A DNA stretch of 21,910 nucleotides, taken from contig CAZZZA010000038.1 of assembly GCA_964658455.1 (NCBI GenBank), positions 1 to 21,910 on the forward strand. The letters run 5' to 3'. Position numbers and translations under genes: made by a program. Shown piece by piece: positions 1-8,328 of the stretch (its first letter is position 1; every line of letters begins with the position of its first letter). Source of the stretch: Lichenicola sp964658455. GTDB taxonomy: Bacteria > Pseudomonadota > Alphaproteobacteria > Acetobacterales > Acetobacteraceae. The notes below the pieces were generated by a model. That model worked only from the letters and a program-made list of their open reading frames with translations. It was not told the origin of the DNA and did not search any database.

Positions 1-1358
1 ACTGGCAGGCCTATTCCGGCGAGACCACGCTGTCGAACGGCGCGCAGATGTTCGGGCTGACGGTGCATAATTTCGTCTCCGCCGCGGTCGGCATCGCCGC
101 CGCTGCCGCGGTGTCGCGCGCCTTCTCGCCGACCAGCAAGGGCCTGCTCGGCAATGCCTGGGCCGACATCGTGCGGATCGTGCTGTATGTGCTGCTGCCG
201 CTCTCCTCGCTGATCGCCGCGGCGCTGCTGGCGCTCGGCGCGCCGCAGACCCTGCTGGGGTCGGTGACGGTGACGACGCTGGAAGGCGTGCGCCAGGTGA
301 TCGCGCTGGGACCGGTCGCGTTCCAGGAGGCGATCAAGCTGCTGGGCACCAATGGCGGCGGCTTCTTCAATGCCAACTCCGCGCACCCGTTCGAGAATCC
401 CGGTATCCTGAGCGACCTGATCGAGAACTGGACGCTGCTGCTGATCCCGTTCTCGATGCCGGTGATGTTCGGCCTGCTGGCGGGCCGCGCCCGCGACGGG
501 ATGGCGCTGCTGGCGACCATGGCGCTGCTGCTGACCGGCTTCGCGCTGCTGCTCTACGCCGCCGAGGCCGGCGGCAACCCGCTGCTGCACGCGCTCGGCG
601 TCTCGAATGCCGGCGGCAACATGGAAGGCAAGGAGGTGCGCTTCGGCACCGCGCTGTCCTCGCTGTTCGCCGCCTCCACCACCGCCACCTCGACCGGCGC
701 GGTGATCGCCGCGCATGACAGCCTGATGCCGCTCGGCGGGCTGATCACCTTGTTCCTGATGCAGCTCGGCGAGGTGATACCGGGCGGCGTCGGATCGGGC
801 CTGTACGGCATCGTGGTGTTCGCGTTGCTGGCGGTGTTCGTCGCCGGGCTGATGGTCGGGCGCACCCCGGAATATCTCGGCAAGAAGATCCAGGCCAAGG
901 AGGTGAAGCTGGCGATGCTGGCGGTGCTGATCCTGCCGCTCTCGATCCTGGGCGGCACCGCGCTCAGCCTGAACACCGCGAGCGGGCTGGGGTCGCTGGC
1001 CGCGGCCGGTCCGCACGGTCTGAGCGAGATGCTGTATGCCTGGACCTCGGCCACCGCCAACAACGGCAGCGCCTTCGCCGGCCTGTCGGCCGACACGCCG
1101 CTGCTCGATTACGGTCTCGCGGTGGCGATGATCCTGGGCCGGTTCGCCTTCCTGGTGCCGGTGCTGGCGATCGCCGGCAGCCTGTCGCAGAAGCAGAGCC
1201 TTCGCCAGAGTGCCGGCACCTTCCCGACCGACGGCGCGCTGTTCGTCGGCCTGCTGGCCGGCGTGATCCTGATCCTGGGCGGGCTGCAGTTCCTGCCGGC
1301 GCTGTCGCTTGGGCCGCTGGCCGAGCATTTCGCGATGCTGGCCGGGTCGGTCTACTGA
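1..1358 (+). CDS. kdpA: KdpA, K+-translocating subunit of the Kdp ATPase (5' end missing)
   Basis: K+-binding and translocating membrane subunit of the KdpFABC complex. The reading frame is open from base 3, so the gene begins before the window. The first visible residues, WQAYSGETTLSNGAQMFGLT, match the stretch that directly follows the first selectivity-filter loop of KdpA. About 451 residues remain of the roughly 560-590 usual for the family. Family hallmarks visible in order are GTNGGGFFNAN with HPFENP, NMEGKEVRFG, a TTATSTGAVIAAHDS filter loop, GEVIPGGVGSGLYG, GRTPEYLGKK and ATANNGSAFAGLS. The protein is strongly hydrophobic with repeated membrane segments. It stops at TGA 1356-1358. An internal ATG at 48 is not the true start, because homology continues upstream of it. 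kdpF, if present, would lie outside the window. Identity is very secure. Confidence 0.97.
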   Translation, partial: WQAYSGETTLSNGAQMFGLTVHNFVSAAVGIAAAAAVSRAFSPTSKGLLGNAWADIVRIVLYVLLPLSSLIAAALLALGAPQTLLGSVTVTTLEGVRQVIALGPVAFQEAIKLLGTNGGGFFNANSAHPFENPGILSDLIENWTLLLIPFSMPVMFGLLAGRARDGMALLATMALLLTGFALLLYAAEAGGNPLLHALGVSNAGGNMEGKEVRFGTALSSLFAASTTATSTGAVIAAHDSLMPLGGLITLFLMQLGEVIPGGVGSGLYGIVVFALLAVFVAGLMVGRTPEYLGKKIQAKEVKLAMLAVLILPLSILGGTALSLNTASGLGSLAAAGPHGLSEMLYAWTSATANNGSAFAGLSADTPLLDYGLAVAMILGRFAFLVPVLAIAGSLSQKQSLRQSAGTFPTDGALFVGLLAGVILILGGLQFLPALSLGPLAEHFAMLAGSVY

Positions 1359-1415
1359 GATGGCCCGGCACGCAGCTTTTTTCTCGCTCCCATCTGGTCT
1401 CTTCGGAAACGTTTC

Positions 1416-3449
1416 ATGAACGCCACTGCTGCAAACCCGGCCCTGTTCGACAGTAGGATGCTGGCGCGGGCATCGCGCGACGCGCTGGTCAAGCTGAACC
1501 CGGTGCATCTGATCGCAAGCCCGGTGATCTTCACCACCGAGATCATCGCCCTGCTGGTGACGGTGCTGGCGCTAAACGACCTGGTGACCGGCCAGCCGGC
1601 GGGGTTCGCGTTCCAGGTGGCGTTCTGGCTGTGGCTGACGGTGCTGTTCGCGACCTTCGCCGAGGCGGTCGCCGAGGGCCGCGGCCGGGCGCGCGCGGAG
1701 AGCCTGCGGCGCGGCCGCACCGACCTGCAGGCCAAGCTGCTGGTCGCGCCCGACCGTCACGCGCTGTTCCGGCCGGTCCCGGCGAGCGAACTCAGGCGCG
1801 GCAGCGTGGTGCTGGTGGAGATCGGCGACCTGGTGCCGTCGGACGGCGAGATCATCGAGGGCGTCGCCAGCGTCGACGAGAGCGCCATCACCGGCGAGAG
1901 TGCGCCGGTGATCCGCGAGGCCGGCGGCGACCGCAGCGCCGTCACCGGCGGCACCCGGGTGGTGTCGGACTGGCTGGTGGTGCGGATCACCGCCGATCCG
2001 GGCCAGACCTTCATCGACCGCATGATCGGCCTGGTCGAGGGGGCGAGCCGGCGCAAGACGCCGAACGAGATCGCGCTCGACATCCTGTTGGCCGGCCTGA
2101 CCATCATCTTCCTGATCGCGGTGGTGACGCTGGTCGGCCTGGCGCACTATTCCGGCAGCGTGCTGGCGGTTCCGGTGCTCGCCGCGCTGCTGGTCACGCT
2201 GATCCCGACCACGATCGGCGGCCTGCTGTCGGCGATCGGCATCGCCGGCATGGACCGCCTGGTGCGGTTCAACGTGATGGCAACCTCGGGCCGCGCCGTT
2301 GAGGCGGCCGGCGACATCGACATGCTGCTGCTCGACAAGACCGGCACCATCACGTTCGGCAACCGCATGGCGACCGCCTTCCTGCCCGCCGCCGGCATCG
2401 GCGAGAGCCGGCTGGCGAACGCGGCGTCGATGGCTTCGCTGGGCGACGAGACCCCGGAAGGCCGCTCGATCCAGGCCTTTGCCCGCACCCGGTTCGACAT
2501 CGACCCGGCCCGTCCCGACAATGCGCAAACGATCCCGTTCTCGGCCAACACGCGCATGAGCGGGCTCGATGCCGGCGGCCATTCCTGGCGCAAGGGCGCG
2601 GTCGCCAGCGTGCTCGCCGGCCTGACCAGCGGCAAGCCGGCCGGCTTCGACGAGAATGTCGACCGTATCGCGCGCGCCGGCGGCACGCCGCTGGCGGTGA
2701 CGGAGGATGGCGTGCTGCTCGGCGTGATCGCGCTCTCCGACGTGGTCAAGCCCGGCATCCGCGAGCGCTTCGCGGCCCTGCGCAAGATGGGCATCCGCAC
2801 CGTGATGATCACCGGCGACAACGAGGTGACGGCGGCGGCGATCGCGGCCGAGGCCGGCGTCGACGATTTCCTGGCGCAGGCGACACCGCAGGACAAGCTC
2901 GACTACATCCGCAAGGAACAGACCGAGGGCCGCCTGGTGGCGATGTGCGGCGACGGCACCAACGACGCGCCGGCGCTGGCGCAGGCCGATGTCGGGGTGG
3001 CGATGCAGACCGGCACCCAGGCGGCGCGCGAGGCCGGCAACATGGTCGATCTGGACAGCGATCCGACCAAGCTGATCGAGATCGTCGAGATCGGCAAGCA
3101 GCTGCTGATCACGCGCGGCAGCCTCACCACCTTCTCGATCGCCAACGACGTCTCGAAATACTTCGCGATCCTGCCGGCGATCTTCGTCGTCACCTATCCC
3201 GGGCTCGCCAGCCTCAACATCATGCGCCTGCACACGCCGCAGAGCGCGATCCTGTCGGCGGTGATCTTCAATGCGCTGATCATCGTGGCCCTGGTGCCGC
3301 TGGCGCTGCGCGGCGTCGCCTACCGCCCGCTGGGGGCGGCCGCGCTGCTGCGGCGCAACCTGCTGGTCTACGGGCTGGGCGGGCTGGTGGCGCCGTTCAT
3401 CGGCATCAAGGCGATCGACATCGTCCTCACCTTCCTGAAAGTCGCTTAA
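1416..3449 (+). CDS. kdpB: KdpB, P-type ATPase catalytic subunit of the K+ pump
   Basis: Energy-coupling P-type ATPase subunit that hydrolyses ATP to drive K+ uptake through KdpA. The protein has 677 residues, which is normal for the family. The actuator-domain TGES motif lies at residues 159-162. The phosphorylated Asp is D307 in DKTGT, the hinge motif MITGDNE is at 464-470, and GDGTNDAPA is at 512-520. Membrane helices lie near residues 35-85, 222-275 and 585-675. S162 (the serine of TGES) and D307 fall at the same numbers as the inhibitory Ser and catalytic Asp known in E. coli KdpB, so both the regulatory and catalytic sites are intact. The ATG at 1416 follows a weak GGAA. The 57-nt gap to kdpA is wider than expected for this operon. 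kdpC begins one base after the TAA. Confidence 0.98.
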   Translation: MNATAANPALFDSRMLARASRDALVKLNPVHLIASPVIFTTEIIALLVTVLALNDLVTGQPAGFAFQVAFWLWLTVLFATFAEAVAEGRGRARAESLRRGRTDLQAKLLVAPDRHALFRPVPASELRRGSVVLVEIGDLVPSDGEIIEGVASVDESAITGESAPVIREAGGDRSAVTGGTRVVSDWLVVRITADPGQTFIDRMIGLVEGASRRKTPNEIALDILLAGLTIIFLIAVVTLVGLAHYSGSVLAVPVLAALLVTLIPTTIGGLLSAIGIAGMDRLVRFNVMATSGRAVEAAGDIDMLLLDKTGTITFGNRMATAFLPAAGIGESRLANAASMASLGDETPEGRSIQAFARTRFDIDPARPDNAQTIPFSANTRMSGLDAGGHSWRKGAVASVLAGLTSGKPAGFDENVDRIARAGGTPLAVTEDGVLLGVIALSDVVKPGIRERFAALRKMGIRTVMITGDNEVTAAAIAAEAGVDDFLAQATPQDKLDYIRKEQTEGRLVAMCGDGTNDAPALAQADVGVAMQTGTQAAREAGNMVDLDSDPTKLIEIVEIGKQLLITRGSLTTFSIANDVSKYFAILPAIFVVTYPGLASLNIMRLHTPQSAILSAVIFNALIIVALVPLALRGVAYRPLGAAALLRRNLLVYGLGGLVAPFIGIKAIDIVLTFLKVA

Positions 3450-3450
3450 G

Positions 3451-4044
3451 ATGGTCAGACATCTTCGTCCCGCGATCGTACTGGTGGCGCTGTTCACGGC
3501 GCTGCTCGGCCTGGCGCTGCCGCTCGGCATCACCGGGCTGGCCGGCATGGCGCTGCCGTTCCAGGCCGGCGGCTCGCTGGTGCAGCGCGGCGGACAGGCG
3601 GTCGGCTCGTCGCTGATCGGCCAGTCCTTCGTCCGCCCGGACTATTTCCAGACCCGTCCGTCCGCGACCACCGCCCCCGACCCCAAGGATGCGTCCAAGA
3701 CCGTGCCGCTGCCCTACAACGCGGCCAATTCCAGCGCCTCCAACCTGGCGCCGACCGCCAAGGCGCTGGTCGATCGCGTCCGCGGCCAGATCGGCACCGG
3801 ACCGGCGCAGGCCGGCGGCTATGCGCAGGATCTGGTGACCAGTTCCGGGTCCGGCCTGGATCCAGACATCTCGCCGCAGAATGCCGACGGCCAGGTGGCC
3901 AGGGTCGCGGCGGCGCGCAGGCTCGACCCGGCGGCGCTGCGCGCGCTGGTCGAGAAACAGACCCGGCCGGCGCTGCTGGGGCTGTTCGGCGGGCCGCGCG
4001 TCAATGTGCTGGCGCTCAATCTGGCGCTCGACCAGATGAAATAG
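3451..4044 (+). CDS. kdpC: KdpC, accessory subunit of the K+ pump
   Basis: Single-span periplasmic subunit that stabilises the KdpAB complex and raises its ATP affinity. The protein has 197 residues, close to the usual 190. One N-terminal membrane anchor spans about residues 8-32. It is followed by family motifs: GGSLVQRGGQAVGSSLIGQS, FVRPDYFQTRPSAT, YNAANSSASNLAPT and DISPQNADGQVARVAAAR. The ATG lies one base after the kdpB stop, so translation is probably coupled. Identity is secure from the motifs and from the operon position between kdpB and kdpD. Confidence 0.97.
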   Translation: MVRHLRPAIVLVALFTALLGLALPLGITGLAGMALPFQAGGSLVQRGGQAVGSSLIGQSFVRPDYFQTRPSATTAPDPKDASKTVPLPYNAANSSASNLAPTAKALVDRVRGQIGTGPAQAGGYAQDLVTSSGSGLDPDISPQNADGQVARVAAARRLDPAALRALVEKQTRPALLGLFGGPRVNVLALNLALDQMK

Positions 4045-4070
4045 GTCGCCAGACCTGATATGCGCTTGGC

Positions 4071-6767
4071 ATGTCGGAACAACGCCCGGACCCGGACGCA
4101 TTGCTGCAAGCGGCCATGCGCGAGGGAAGCGGCCGGCTGAAGATCTTCCTCGGCGCCGCGCCCGGCGTCGGCAAGACCTGGAAGATGCTGGCGGAGGCGC
4201 AGCGTTTCCAGCGCGCCGGCATCGACGTGCTGGCCGGCGTGATCGAGACCCATGGCCGCGCCGAGACCAGGGCGCAGGCGGACGGGCTGCCGGCGCTGCC
4301 GATGCGCGTCGTGCCGTATCGCGGCCGCAGCCTCGAGGAGTTCGATCTCGACGCGGCACTCGCCCGCCGCCCCTCTTTGCTGCTGATCGACGAGCTGGCG
4401 CACGACAACGCGCCCGGCAGCCGCCACGCCAAGCGCTGGGAGGACGTGCTGGCGCTGGTGGCGGCGGGGCTGACGGTCTGGACCACGCTGAACGTGCAGC
4501 ATCTGGAGAGCCTGAACGACGACATCGCCCGCATCACCGGGGTGCGGGTCAGCGAGACGGTGCCGGACCGGGTGCTGGACCAGGCGGACGAGATCGAGCT
4601 GATCGACCTGTCGCCGGCCGACCTGCGGGCGCGGCTGCAGGAAGGCAAGATCTACCGGCCGGACAATGCCGCGCGGGCGCTGGACGGGTATTTCCGCGAG
4701 GGCAACCTGGCGGCGCTGCGCGAGATCGCGCTGCGCCGCACCGCCTCGCACGTCGACGACGCGGTGCGCGGCTGGATGCGCGACCACCGGGTGACCGGCC
4801 CGTGGCCGGTGGCGGAACGGGTGCTGGCGCTGGTCGGGCCGGGTGCGACCGGGGAGGCGGTGATCCGCGAGGCGCGTCGGATCGCCGATGCGCTGCACGC
4901 ACCGCTGCTGGCGCTGCATGTAGAGCGCCCGGCCAAGCCGGCCGGTGAGCGGCCGCCGCTGGCGCTGGCGACGCTGCTCGGCGCCGAGGTGGAGGTGCGC
5001 TCGGGCAACGATCTGGTCGCCCAGGTGCTGGCGTTCGCGGCGGCGCGCAACGTCACCCGGATCGTGATCGGCCGCCGGGCGCAGACCGGGCTCTGGCAGC
5101 GGCTGCGGCGGCGCAACCTGCCGCTGGCGCTGCTGCGGCGCGCCGGCCCGTATGCGCTGAGCGTGGTCGCCGACAGCCCGGCGCCGCACCCGCGCTCCAT
5201 GGCGACGGCCGTCGCGGCGCCGTCGGAGCTGCGCTGGACGGTGCTGAGCTGGGCCGGGGCCACCGGGCTGGTGGCGCTGGTCACGCTCGCCGGGCTGTGG
5301 TGGTCGCTGCTGGGCGAGCAGGAGACGATCGGCATGGTGTTCCTGGCGGTGGTGGTGGCCGCCGCGACGCTGCGCGGGCTGGGGCTTGCGCTCTACACCG
5401 CGGTGGTCGGCTTCCTGGCCTGGGACTTCTTCTTCATCCCGCCGGTGCACCAGATCACCATCTCCGACGCGCACGACGCGGTGGCGCTCATGGTGTTCCT
5501 GCTGGTGGCGGGGCTGGCCGGCTGGCTCGGCGGCAAGGTCAGGGCGGAGGCGACGGCGGGCCAGGCCAGGATCGAGAGCCTGCGCCGGATCGGCACCTTC
5601 AGCCGCCGCCTCGGCCTGCCGGCGACCGAACCCGACCTGCATGCAGAGATCGTGCGGCAGGCGGCGGCGATCGCCGAGAAGGCGGTGCTGCTGGTGGTGC
5701 CGGACCAGCCCGGCGACAGCGACCCGGAGATGCGCGCCGCGGAACCGGGGGATGCCACGCTCGACCAGGCGAGCCTGGCGGCGGCGCGCTGGAGCGCGCG
5801 GCACCAGGTCGAGACCGGACGCGGCACCGTCACGCTGCCGTCGGCCGCCTGGCGCTTCCTGCCGCTGCGCACCCGTGCCGCGACGCCGCAGGGCGCGCAG
5901 GCCAGCATGGCGGTGCTCGGCGTGCAGCCGCCGCATGACGACGCCCCGGCGCTGCAGGCGCTGGAGGCGCTGGTCGACCAGGCGGCGATCGCGCTGGAAC
6001 GGGTCCGGCTGACCGGGGTGGCGGCGCGCAGCGCGGCGATGGAGGACACGCAGAAGCTCCGCACCGCCCTGCTCAATTCGCTCGGCCACGATCTGCGCAC
6101 GCCGCTGACCGGCATACGCGGCGCCGCCGAGACGCTGCGCGAGAGCTGGGAGAGCCTGAGCCCGACGGTGCGGGCCGACCTGCTGTCCAGCATCGAGGAG
6201 GATACCGGCCGGATGACCCGGTTCCTCGCCAACATCATGGACCTGACCCGGCTGGAGAGCGGGCAGATCGTGCCGCGGCTGGCGCCGGTCGAACTCGGCG
6301 GGGTGATCGAGGCGGCGATCGCCAGGGTGCCGGGCGCGGCCTACGCCACCGTGGCGCTGCCGCCGGAAAAGGCCGGCCAGACGGCGCTGGCCGACGCGAT
6401 CCTGCTCGAACAGGTGCTGGTCAACGTGCTGGACAATGCCGCGCACTACGCGCCGGGCTGGTCGCACATCGCGCTGCGGGTCAGCCGGCTCGGCAGCGGC
6501 CCGGGCGGCAGCCCGGAGATCAGGATCGACGTCGCCGACGAGGGGGTCGGCGTTCCCGAGGCCGACCTGCCGCATCTGTTCGACAGCTTCTTTCGCGGCT
6601 CGCGTGGCGACCGCACCCGCCCCGGCACCGGGCTGGGGCTGGCGATCGCCCGCGGGCTGGTCGAGGCGATGGGCGGGCGGATCTCGGCGATCAGCCCGCG
6701 TCCCGACGTGCCGCGCGACGCCGCGCCCGGCATGATGATCAGCCTGCACCTGAAGGCGGCGCCATGA
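4071..6767 (+). CDS. kdpD: KdpD, K+-responsive sensor histidine kinase
   Basis: Membrane sensor kinase that phosphorylates KdpE when K+ is limiting or turgor is low. The protein has 898 residues, the usual size. The N-terminal KdpD domain carries Walker A GAAPGVGKT at residues 28-36 and LLLIDELAHDNAPGSRHAKR around 103-122. A universal-stress-like domain follows at about 245-370. A closely spaced set of membrane helices, four in this family, spans about 388-488, and then comes a GAF-like region at about 510-645. The H-box is NSLGHDLRTPLTG with phospho-acceptor H673. The ATPase domain has the N-box VNVLDNAAHYAP (784-795), DEGVGVP (823-829) and GTGLGLA (852-858). The gap after kdpC is 26 nt, with no convincing ribosome site before the ATG at 4071. 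kdpE follows 13 nt after the stop. A 987-residue open frame on the other strand is a high-GC shadow. Confidence 0.97.
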   Translation: MSEQRPDPDALLQAAMREGSGRLKIFLGAAPGVGKTWKMLAEAQRFQRAGIDVLAGVIETHGRAETRAQADGLPALPMRVVPYRGRSLEEFDLDAALARRPSLLLIDELAHDNAPGSRHAKRWEDVLALVAAGLTVWTTLNVQHLESLNDDIARITGVRVSETVPDRVLDQADEIELIDLSPADLRARLQEGKIYRPDNAARALDGYFREGNLAALREIALRRTASHVDDAVRGWMRDHRVTGPWPVAERVLALVGPGATGEAVIREARRIADALHAPLLALHVERPAKPAGERPPLALATLLGAEVEVRSGNDLVAQVLAFAAARNVTRIVIGRRAQTGLWQRLRRRNLPLALLRRAGPYALSVVADSPAPHPRSMATAVAAPSELRWTVLSWAGATGLVALVTLAGLWWSLLGEQETIGMVFLAVVVAAATLRGLGLALYTAVVGFLAWDFFFIPPVHQITISDAHDAVALMVFLLVAGLAGWLGGKVRAEATAGQARIESLRRIGTFSRRLGLPATEPDLHAEIVRQAAAIAEKAVLLVVPDQPGDSDPEMRAAEPGDATLDQASLAAARWSARHQVETGRGTVTLPSAAWRFLPLRTRAATPQGAQASMAVLGVQPPHDDAPALQALEALVDQAAIALERVRLTGVAARSAAMEDTQKLRTALLNSLGHDLRTPLTGIRGAAETLRESWESLSPTVRADLLSSIEEDTGRMTRFLANIMDLTRLESGQIVPRLAPVELGGVIEAAIARVPGAAYATVALPPEKAGQTALADAILLEQVLVNVLDNAAHYAPGWSHIALRVSRLGSGPGGSPEIRIDVADEGVGVPEADLPHLFDSFFRGSRGDRTRPGTGLGLAIARGLVEAMGGRISAISPRPDVPRDAAPGMMISLHLKAAP

Positions 6768-6780
6768 GGCGGGGGACGGC

Positions 6781-7464
6781 ATGACGACCGGGCCGCGGGT
6801 GCTGGTGATCGACGACGAGCCGCAGATCCACCGCTTCCTGGGACCGGCGCTGGACGCGGCGGGCTATGCGGTGGAGCGCGCCGACACCGCGCGCGACGGG
6901 CTGCGGCTGGCGGCGGCGCGGGCGCCGGACGTGGTGCTGCTCGATCTCGGCCTGCCCGACCTGGACGGGCAGGAGGCGCTGCGCACCCTGCGCAGCTTTT
7001 CCAGCGTGCCGGTGATCGTGCTGTCGGCGCGCGACCGCGACGCGGAGAAGATCGCCGCCCTCGATCATGGCGCCGACGACTACGTGGAGAAACCGTTCAG
7101 CGTCGGCGAGCTGATGGCCAGGATCCGCACCGCGCTGCGCCACGCCAGGACCCGCGACCAAGTGCCGGAGGTGTTCGCCGCCGGCGGCCTGTCGGTCGAT
7201 CTGGCCACCCGGCAGGTCACGCTGGGCGCGGCGCCGATCGCGCTCAGCCCGCGCGAATTCGCGCTGCTGGAAATCCTGGTGCGCAATGCCGGGCGGGTGT
7301 TGACGCACCGGCAGCTGCTGATCGCGGTGTGGGGCCCGGCGCATGCCGACGACGTGCAGTATCTGCGTGTCTATATCGGCCATCTGCGACAGAAGCTCGG
7401 GGCCGATGCCGGCATGATCGCCACCGAGCCGGGGATCGGCTACCGGCTGGCGACCGCCGACTGA
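6781..7464 (+). CDS. kdpE: KdpE, OmpR-family response regulator of the kdp operon
   Basis: DNA-binding response regulator that activates kdp transcription when phosphorylated by KdpD. The protein has 227 residues, as expected. The receiver domain (about 5-118) has the acidic pair D11/D12, phospho-acceptor D55 in VVLLDLGLPD, switch residue S82 and K104 in YVEKPFS. The OmpR-type winged helix (about 132-226) includes LSPREFALLEILVRN and THRQLLIAVWG, and ends with VYIGHLRQKLG and GIGYRL. The ATG at 6781 is preceded by a strong purine-rich site, GGCGGGGGA, at 6767-6775. It is the last gene of the apparent kdp unit. Its DNA target near the kdp promoter is outside the window. Confidence 0.97.
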   Translation: MTTGPRVLVIDDEPQIHRFLGPALDAAGYAVERADTARDGLRLAAARAPDVVLLDLGLPDLDGQEALRTLRSFSSVPVIVLSARDRDAEKIAALDHGADDYVEKPFSVGELMARIRTALRHARTRDQVPEVFAAGGLSVDLATRQVTLGAAPIALSPREFALLEILVRNAGRVLTHRQLLIAVWGPAHADDVQYLRVYIGHLRQKLGADAGMIATEPGIGYRLATAD

Positions 7465-7522
7465 GGGGGCGAACCCCGCGACGCCTCGCCATCGGTTTTT
7501 CGGCCTGACCGGCGATCCTGCC

Positions 7523-7599
7523 TGGTCGGAGTGAGAGGATTCGAACCTCCGGCCCCTGCGTCCCGAACACAGTGCTCTACCAGGCTGAGCTACACTCCG
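7523..7599 (-). tRNA. tRNA-Pro (anticodon CGG)
   Basis: Read on the minus strand, a 77-nt cloverleaf folds fully. The acceptor arm CGGAGTG pairs with CACTCCG, and the D arm has GCTC/GAGC. The anticodon arm is CTGTG-TTCGGGA-CGCAG, the variable loop is GGGCC, and the T arm is GGAGG-TTCGAAT-CCTCT. The seven-base anticodon loop places CGG at positions 34-36 with G37, the usual base 3' of the anticodon in proline tRNAs. It decodes CCG, a heavily used codon in this GC-rich genome. Discriminator A and a genome-encoded CCA (TGG at 7523-7525 on the plus strand) complete the 3' end. It lies convergent to kdpE and just downstream of the LOG-family gene. Confidence 0.97.
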
Positions 7600-7608
7600 G
7601 TGGAGCGC

Positions 7609-7637
7609 GTCATACAGGCGCGCCCTGGCGAGCGCAA
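7609..7637 (-). promoter_or_regulatory. Predicted housekeeping promoter of tRNA-Pro
   Basis: On the minus strand a -35-like TTGCGC (7637-7632) is followed, after exactly 17 nt, by a -10-like TATGAC (7614-7609). The expected start lies about 7 nt further, only a few bases before the mature tRNA 5' end at 7599. Spacing and position are ideal for a stable-RNA promoter. The element is squeezed between the tRNA and the stop codon of the LOG-family gene. The sequences are seen directly; the function is inferred. Confidence 0.6.
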
Positions 7638-7648
7638 TACCGGCGGGA

Positions 7649-8248
7649 TCAGAGCCTTTGCGGCTGCGCGGCGTGCCGGGGCGGGCGCGCCGTAGCACCC
7701 AGCACCGCCAGCCGCGCCAGGGCGCTCTCCACGTCCGGCAGCCGCTCGAACAGGGCGAGCGCGGATGCATCGGCGAAGCCGTCGGCGATGGCGCGGTCGA
7801 TGGTGGCGATCAGCGGGCCGGCCCAGCCCTCGACATCGACGATCAGGATCGGCTTGTCGTGCAGGCGGAGCTGGCGCCAGGTGACGATCTCGAAGGTCTC
7901 GTCGAACGTGCCGAGCCCGCCGGGCAGCACCAGGAACGCCTCCGCCTGGTCGAACATCAGCGCCTTGCGGCTGTGCATCGAGTCCGTGACCGTCAGCGCC
8001 TGTACCCCGTCATGCATGATCTCGCGGCTCTGCAGGAAATGCGGGATCACCCCGGACACCTGGCCGCCGGCGGCCAGCGCCGCGTCCGCGACCGCCCCCA
8101 TCAGCCCGACATTGCCGCCGCCATAGATCAGCCGGATGCCGGCGGCGGCGAGGCCGCGCCCGGTGGCGGTCGCCGCCTCCCGATAGGCCGGGTTGGCGCC
8201 GAAGCGCGAGCCGCAGAACACGGCGACGGCGGAGAATTGGGTCGGCAT
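7649..8248 (-). CDS. LOG-family protein (TIGR00730-type nucleotide 5'-monophosphate phosphoribohydrolase)
   Basis: Rossmann-like LOG-family enzyme. Characterised members cleave the N-glycosidic bond of cytokinin riboside monophosphates or of ordinary purine/pyrimidine nucleotides, releasing base and ribose 5-phosphate. Of 199 residues, the N-terminal strand AVAVFCGSR (7-15) leads to the nucleotide-binding loop GGGNVGLMG (43-51). The family pair MHSRKALM (91-98) is followed by the signature PGGLGTFDETFE (109-120). I chose ATG at 8248; a frame extension to a TTG at 8266 adds only six non-conserved residues. It lies 80 nt downstream of the MFS gene on the same strand and may be co-transcribed with it. 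Whether it makes a cytokinin or does nucleotide housekeeping cannot be told from sequence. Confidence 0.9.
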   Translation of the reverse strand: MPTQFSAVAVFCGSRFGANPAYREAATATGRGLAAAGIRLIYGGGNVGLMGAVADAALAAGGQVSGVIPHFLQSREIMHDGVQALTVTDSMHSRKALMFDQAEAFLVLPGGLGTFDETFEIVTWRQLRLHDKPILIVDVEGWAGPLIATIDRAIADGFADASALALFERLPDVESALARLAVLGATARPPRHAAQPQRL

Positions 8249-8328
8249 CGGGCGGCGGTCTCGCAACGTAGGGTGGCGCCGAGCCTAGAGGCTGATCGTC
8301 CAGGCGGTAAGACCGCGGACCGCCGGTC

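Noticed and set aside
1572..3548. 658-residue open frame on the minus strand opposite kdpB
   Set aside because: No protein-like features, and the opposite strand encodes an intact P-type ATPase.
3819..6782. 987-residue open frame on the minus strand opposite kdpC/kdpD
   Set aside because: It is rich in Arg, Gly, Gln and Pro with no recognisable domain, and lies exactly antisense to a confidently identified kdpD. Long antisense frames are expected in DNA this GC-rich.
7466..7500. Possible terminator after kdpE: GGGG-CGAA-CCCC, then GCGA/TCGC and a T5 run at 7496-7500
   Set aside because: Both stems are only four pairs, and the T-run follows six bases after the second stem. It is too weak to call, though some termination here is plausible because the tRNA gene is convergent.
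7523..7599. tRNA-Pro as an attachment site for an integrated element
   Set aside because: No integrase, no duplicated tRNA 3' end and no change in composition on either side within the window.
8249..8328. Hairpin or promoter between the MFS and LOG genes
   Set aside because: Only short imperfect GC dyads and a 3/6 match to a -35. Nothing stands above background for GC-rich DNA, so co-transcription is the simpler reading.
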